A stretch of DNA of 10,000 bases from Trachelipus rathkii. Lineage: Eukaryota; Arthropoda; Malacostraca; Isopoda; Trachelipodidae. Below, piece after piece: positions 7,440-10,000 of the stretch. How positions within the stretch are numbered: the first letter of the stretch is position 1; each line of letters begins with the position of its first letter. Both the position numbers and the translations under genes were made by a program. The notes under the pieces are model-generated. The model had not been told where the DNA came from. It was given only the letters and a program-made list of their open reading frames with translations, and ran no database searches. The stretch lies in assembly GCA_015478945.1 (NCBI GenBank), contig JABUQX010042142.1, forward strand, positions 1 through 10,000, given 5' to 3'.

Positions 7440-7670
7440 TTACGGTGATTGGGAGCCATCAAAATGTAACTGATCCATCAAAATGTATGACACCATTCGA
7501 TAAATCTGGTTCATCAAAGATGAACGGACAAAGATGACGTCATCAAAGTTGAGTCATCAATATAGGTGGTATCAAAGATGACGTCATCAAAGATGAGTCA
7601 TCAAAAGATGAACCCTTCAAAGTTGAGCCCAACCAGAATTGAGCCATCAACAGTTGATGGAATCAAAATA
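7440..7670 (+). repeat. 15-bp minisatellite, first copy
   Basis: After a leader TTACGGTGATTGGGA (7440), units of about 15 bases follow the pattern TGAGNCATCAAAGWT. Clear consecutive units start at 7535, 7550, 7579, 7594, 7609 and 7624. Some units contain TGACGTCA (7535-7542 and 7579-7586) and others TGAGTCA (7550-7556 and 7594-7600). The array ends in CAAAATAATCGAGTGTG. A second array with the same leader and the same ending is at 8461-8810. The 76-codon frame at 7566-7796 arises because 15 is a multiple of three, and it has no start context or family match. Confidence 0.85.
7535..7600 (+). promoter_or_regulatory. Cluster of CRE-like and AP-1-like motifs inside the minisatellite
   Basis: TGACGTCA at 7535 and 7579 alternates with TGAGTCA at 7550 and 7594, with spacings of 15, 29 and 15 bases. 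TGACGTCA is the full CREB/ATF consensus and TGAGTCA the AP-1 consensus, both bound by animal bZIP proteins. The sequences are exact. Whether any protein binds them here is unknown, and a 15-bp repeat will produce such clusters by copying alone. Confidence 0.3.
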
Positions 7671-8001
7671 ATCGAGTGTGTGAGTGTCAAGCTTGTACAT
7701 GTATCTGTGTGTGTTGATTGTAAGCTGTCCTATGAGAGTTGTAAGTGCTTATACGTGTCGATAGTGTGTATGTATGTAAGTAAGTGTCTATGGTGAGGTG
7801 TACGAGTGTGTATAAGTGTCTAGTAGGTCGAGTGTAGGCGGGTGTGTGGTATCAGTGTAAGTGGCTTACTAATGTCTATGGCTGGGTGTGATGTGTGTAT
7901 GTGTTGTGTGGTGTGTTGCGTGTGTGTGTGTAACGTGTAAGTGAGAGAGTATCAGGGTTGTGAGTGTAAGTGTATGTATCTGTAGGTATGTGTGCAAGTA
8001 A
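7671..8001 (+). repeat. Degenerate TG-rich tract
   Basis: This is an imperfect TG-rich sequence of about 330 bases, with GTGTAAGTG and GTGTCTATGG-like words recurring (7782-7794, 7873-7881, 7965-7975). It directly follows the 15-bp minisatellite and leads into the TA tract. No gene is seen. The minus-strand frame from 7876 to 8211 is a Thr/His/Tyr/Ile low-complexity translation of the TG and TA repeats. Confidence 0.8.
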
Positions 8002-8130
<129 letters not shown>

Positions 8131-8283
8131 CGGTATACGGCTAGAAAAAGCTACCTCATAGTAGGAAGCACATAAGCAACTTGTAATAAGTACACAATGG
8201 TGAATTCTCAATACCCTTATAACCTAGGGTAGACACCCATATTAGTGCTATTCTAGTCAGGGGAGGCTAGAAAAGGCTTAAAA
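8131..8283. other. Spacer between repeat modules
   Basis: This stretch of mixed composition has two copies of a short word, GGCTAGAAAAAGCT (8139) and GGCTAGAAAAGGCTTA (8266), about 127 bases apart. No frame, RNA fold or family is recognised. Confidence 0.45.
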
Positions 8284-8460
8284 AAGTGGCACTCAGTTGG
8301 CACTATGTGCACTCACCTTGAATATGTGGGCATACTCACTTGACACTCTTTTGGCACCACTTGGCACTCACTTGCAACTTCATTGCACTGCACTTTGGCA
8401 CTCACCTGGCATCCATTAGAATACTCATAGAAGCACTTATAGAACACTCCTAGATACTCC
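8284..8460 (+). repeat. Minisatellite of about 11-12 bp, GGCACTCACTT type
   Basis: GGCACTCA or a one-base variant recurs at about 8288, 8299, 8309, 8329, 8351, 8364 and 8396. From about 8420 the motif drifts to a 12-base pattern like ATACTCATAGAA, GCACTTATAGAA and CACTCCTAGA. There is no open frame of note. It separates the two copies of the composite module. Confidence 0.8.
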
Positions 8461-8800
8461 TTACGGTTATTGGGAACCATCGTCAAAGTTGAACCGTCAA
8501 AGCTGAACCATCAATAAATCTGAGTCATCCAAGATGAACCTTCAAAGAATATAGATGCCAACAAAGAGGACGTCATCAAAGATGAGTCATCAAATATATG
8601 CTGATCATCAAAGTTGAGCTATCCAAACAAGTTGAACCGACAAATGTTGAGCATCAAAGAATGAAGTCATCAAACGATCGATCAACTAAAAGATGAGGCT
8701 TCATAAGTGAGCATCAAAGCTGAGGCATAAAAAGCTGGCATTCAAAAGTGGGCAATCAAGTTGAGCCATTAAAGCTGAGCATTCAAAGCTGAGGCATCAA
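8461..8800 (+). repeat. 15-bp minisatellite, second copy
   Basis: The array begins with TTACGGTTATTGGGAACC, which differs from the leader at 7440 at two positions in 18, and carries many CATCAAAG(A/T)TGAGC units. TGAGTCA appears at 8521-8527 and 8583-8589. The CRE-like site is degraded here to GGACGTCA (8569). It ends in ATCAAAATATCGAGTGTTGTG, as the first copy ends in ATCAAAATAATCGAGTGTG. The array is longer and less regular than the first. Confidence 0.85.
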
Positions 8801-8948
8801 AATATCGAGTGTTGTGCTGTGTGTGTGTGTGTGTGTGTGGCTGTGTGTGTTGTGTGTGTGTGTTGTGGTGTGTGTCTATGGGGGAGTATAAGTGTGTGTG
8901 TTATAATGTCAACAGGATCGCATATATAATATAATATATATATATATT
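8801..8948. repeat. TG-rich tract followed by TA tract, second module copy
   Basis: TG repeats run from about 8811 to 8874, then TCTATGGGGGAGTATAAGT (8876-8894), then about 25 bases of mixed sequence, then TA repeats from about 8922 to 8948. This is the same order as 7671-8130 and completes the duplicated module. The TA tract abuts the Tc1 terminus. Confidence 0.8.
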
Positions 8949-9047
8949 ACCAGTACTGGCAATATTTATTATGAGTTTATTTTGAACTTTGCTTTGGTCC
9001 AATGATAAGGTTATGAAATTTATCGCCAAATTCAAATTTTTTTGGAT

Positions 9048-10000
9048 TTAATTTAATACTATAAGACAAATAAATATTTTAGACTTGGTTTGGGGCACCT
9101 TGGCACCCGCACGTGCTTTAACGCGACTTCGATCATGCCAAGTATAACAGTTCTGCGACCAAATTTCCGGAGTGTTTTCCAGAAATGCAAAGAAACCCTG
9201 AATAATACGGGGTATGTGTTACTTTGGTCGAATTGGAACATCGGTGTAATTGTCATCTTTCAACCCGGACACAAACTCTCATAGGGTTTCATTGTCAGGT
9301 GAATTTCAGGCCTGAAGTACCTCTACGCCATTGCTGTGCGAACCATGCTCTTTACTTGACTTCGCTGAATGACACATGGCGGAGTCCTGTTGAAAAAATC
9401 CAAGGTCTATCGCCAAATCAATCCCTTGTTTGAGGTAGTAAACGTAGTTGTAGTACATTTAATACTTATGCGTCTATTGGTGCCTTCCTAACAATCTCAA
9501 TCGACATTGGGCCAATGGGACAGAAATGCACCCACACCATGAATTTTCTATGGAAATCTTATCGTTTTTTTCAGGCATTTGGGTTTAAATTCCTCACCTG
9601 ATCGCCTTCTCACGCTCTGCACACGATCATCAAGCACAGCAATGCTGGATTGAGCTGAATGTGAAAAGTTGAGATATTTAAAACACAATTTATGAAAAGT
9701 AAAAATGGGTTAGAAGATTATACAAGTAGTCAAACAAGTACAGAAATTCATGACTTTAAACCATAGATGGTTGATAATTCAGTAATAATGAAATTTTCAA
9801 GTGTCATTGCGATTTTACTAATAACAAATGCTCTTTTATGAGTGATAAAAGAAATAATAGCTATCTGATCATCAACTCTTACCTGCTCCCATTGCTCAGA
9901 AGTCCAATGAATATGAGTCTGAGCCCAGGCATTACGTGCCCGTTTCATTTCTAAAGTTAGTCTAGGCTTCTTTCTTGGACGATAGGCTTTTAATCCAGCA
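9048..10000 (-). pseudogene. Tc1-type (DDE) transposase pseudogene, C-terminal two thirds
   Basis: Tc1 transposases cut and rejoin DNA at TA sites using a DDE catalytic domain. Read on the minus strand, 9883-9998 gives RPRKKPRLTLEMKRAR and HIHWTSEQWEQ, as in the linker and start of the catalytic domain. Positions 9583-9640 give LDDRVQSVRRRSGEEF and LKKTIRFP. Positions 9380-9400 give FFQQDSAMCHSAK, with the second catalytic Asp at 9384-9386. Then come NGVEVL and NSPD, with a Glu codon at 9288-9290 in place of the third catalytic residue. Thirty-one residues separate that Asp and Glu, about three short of DD34E, and the LNPI stretch before the Glu is missing. Defects are frameshifts, stops at 9548-9550, 9306-9308, 9279-9281 and 9219-9221, and a segment of about 220 bp at 9658-9880. 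The N-terminal DNA-binding part is beyond the window. Some defects may be read errors. Confidence 0.85.
9658..9882 (-). other. Segment interrupting the transposase at its first catalytic site
   Basis: Transposase similarity stops after EQWEQ (9883) and resumes at about 9659 with TTCAGCTCAATCC, where the family normally has F-S-D-E-S. The intervening AT-rich segment of about 220 bases has intron-like edges on the minus strand: GTAAGAGT at the start and TTTTCACATTCAG at the end. Splicing there would leave the frame out of register and still lack the catalytic Asp, so a small insertion is the better reading. Its ends share an imperfect inverted AGTTGA-GAT word. No protein is encoded: the open frame 9748-9948 merely runs from transposase into this segment. 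Confidence 0.55.

Larger units (their letters stand above)
8950..10000 (-). mobile_element. Tc1/mariner element, 3' part, continuing past the window edge
   Basis: The element lies in reverse orientation. Its 3' terminus is placed at CAGTACTGGC (8951), right after a TA tract. Many Tc1-type inverted repeats begin CAGT next to a TA target, and there is one extra C here. From this end there are about 97 bases of terminal or untranslated sequence, then the transposase remnant from 9048 upward. The 5' end and the other inverted repeat are outside the window, so terminal repeat length and target duplication cannot be checked. The transposase is broken, so this copy cannot move itself. Confidence 0.7.

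Noticed and set aside
7229..7796. Frames of 102 and 76 codons on the plus strand
   Set aside because: They run across tandem repeats (GC-rich doublet and 15-bp array) whose lengths or composition keep frames open. No conserved domain or start context is seen.
9090..9433. Plus-strand frames opposite the Tc1 remnant
   Set aside because: They are antisense shadows of the minus-strand transposase similarity, which has recognisable catalytic motifs.

Overview
The window looks like repeat-rich, non-genic DNA from an animal, most likely an arthropod. It is strongly AT-rich and has long TG and TA microsatellites, several minisatellites, a decayed Tc1/mariner transposase and a very large inverted repeat. 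There is no bacterial gene layout. I find no intact protein-coding gene, rRNA or tRNA. The many small indels that separate copies of the same repeat suggest poorly polished long-read sequence, so reading frames should be treated with caution.

Positions about 12-5866 form one imperfect palindrome of about 5.85 kb, with the fold near 2920-2985. Each arm is itself built like a transposon with long terminal inverted repeats. The order is flank F (12-423), block A (424-1258), core M (1259-2166), A inverted (2167-2979), then A (2980-3650), M inverted (3651-4590), A inverted (4591-5458) and F inverted (5459-5866). Block A therefore occurs four times. It carries two direct repeats of about 120 bp at its outer end, a cluster of inverted CCAAT boxes, and a GC-rich inner end next to a TCACGTGA-like motif. 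Either this is a nested foldback element or real inverted duplication, or a single long-TIR element read on both strands because a hairpin read was not split. I favour the read artefact slightly but cannot settle it.

Positions 5867-7110 hold AT-rich spacer, a TG microsatellite, an A-rich simple-sequence tract and four tandem units of 120-150 bp (6515-7070). These units resemble flank F of the palindrome, so palindrome and array probably belong to one repeat family or one insertion site.

Positions 7110-8950 are a mosaic of tandem repeats: a short direct repeat pair, a GC-rich 44-bp doublet (7308-7394), and a composite module present twice (7440-8130 and 8461-8948). The module has a TTACGG..ATTGGGA leader, a 15-bp minisatellite, a TG-rich tract and a TA tract. 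A GGCACTC minisatellite lies between the two copies.

Positions 8950-10000 are the 3' part of a Tc1-type element in reverse orientation. Its transposase is a pseudogene with stops, frameshifts and a segment of about 220 bp at the site of the first catalytic aspartate. It runs off the right edge of the window.
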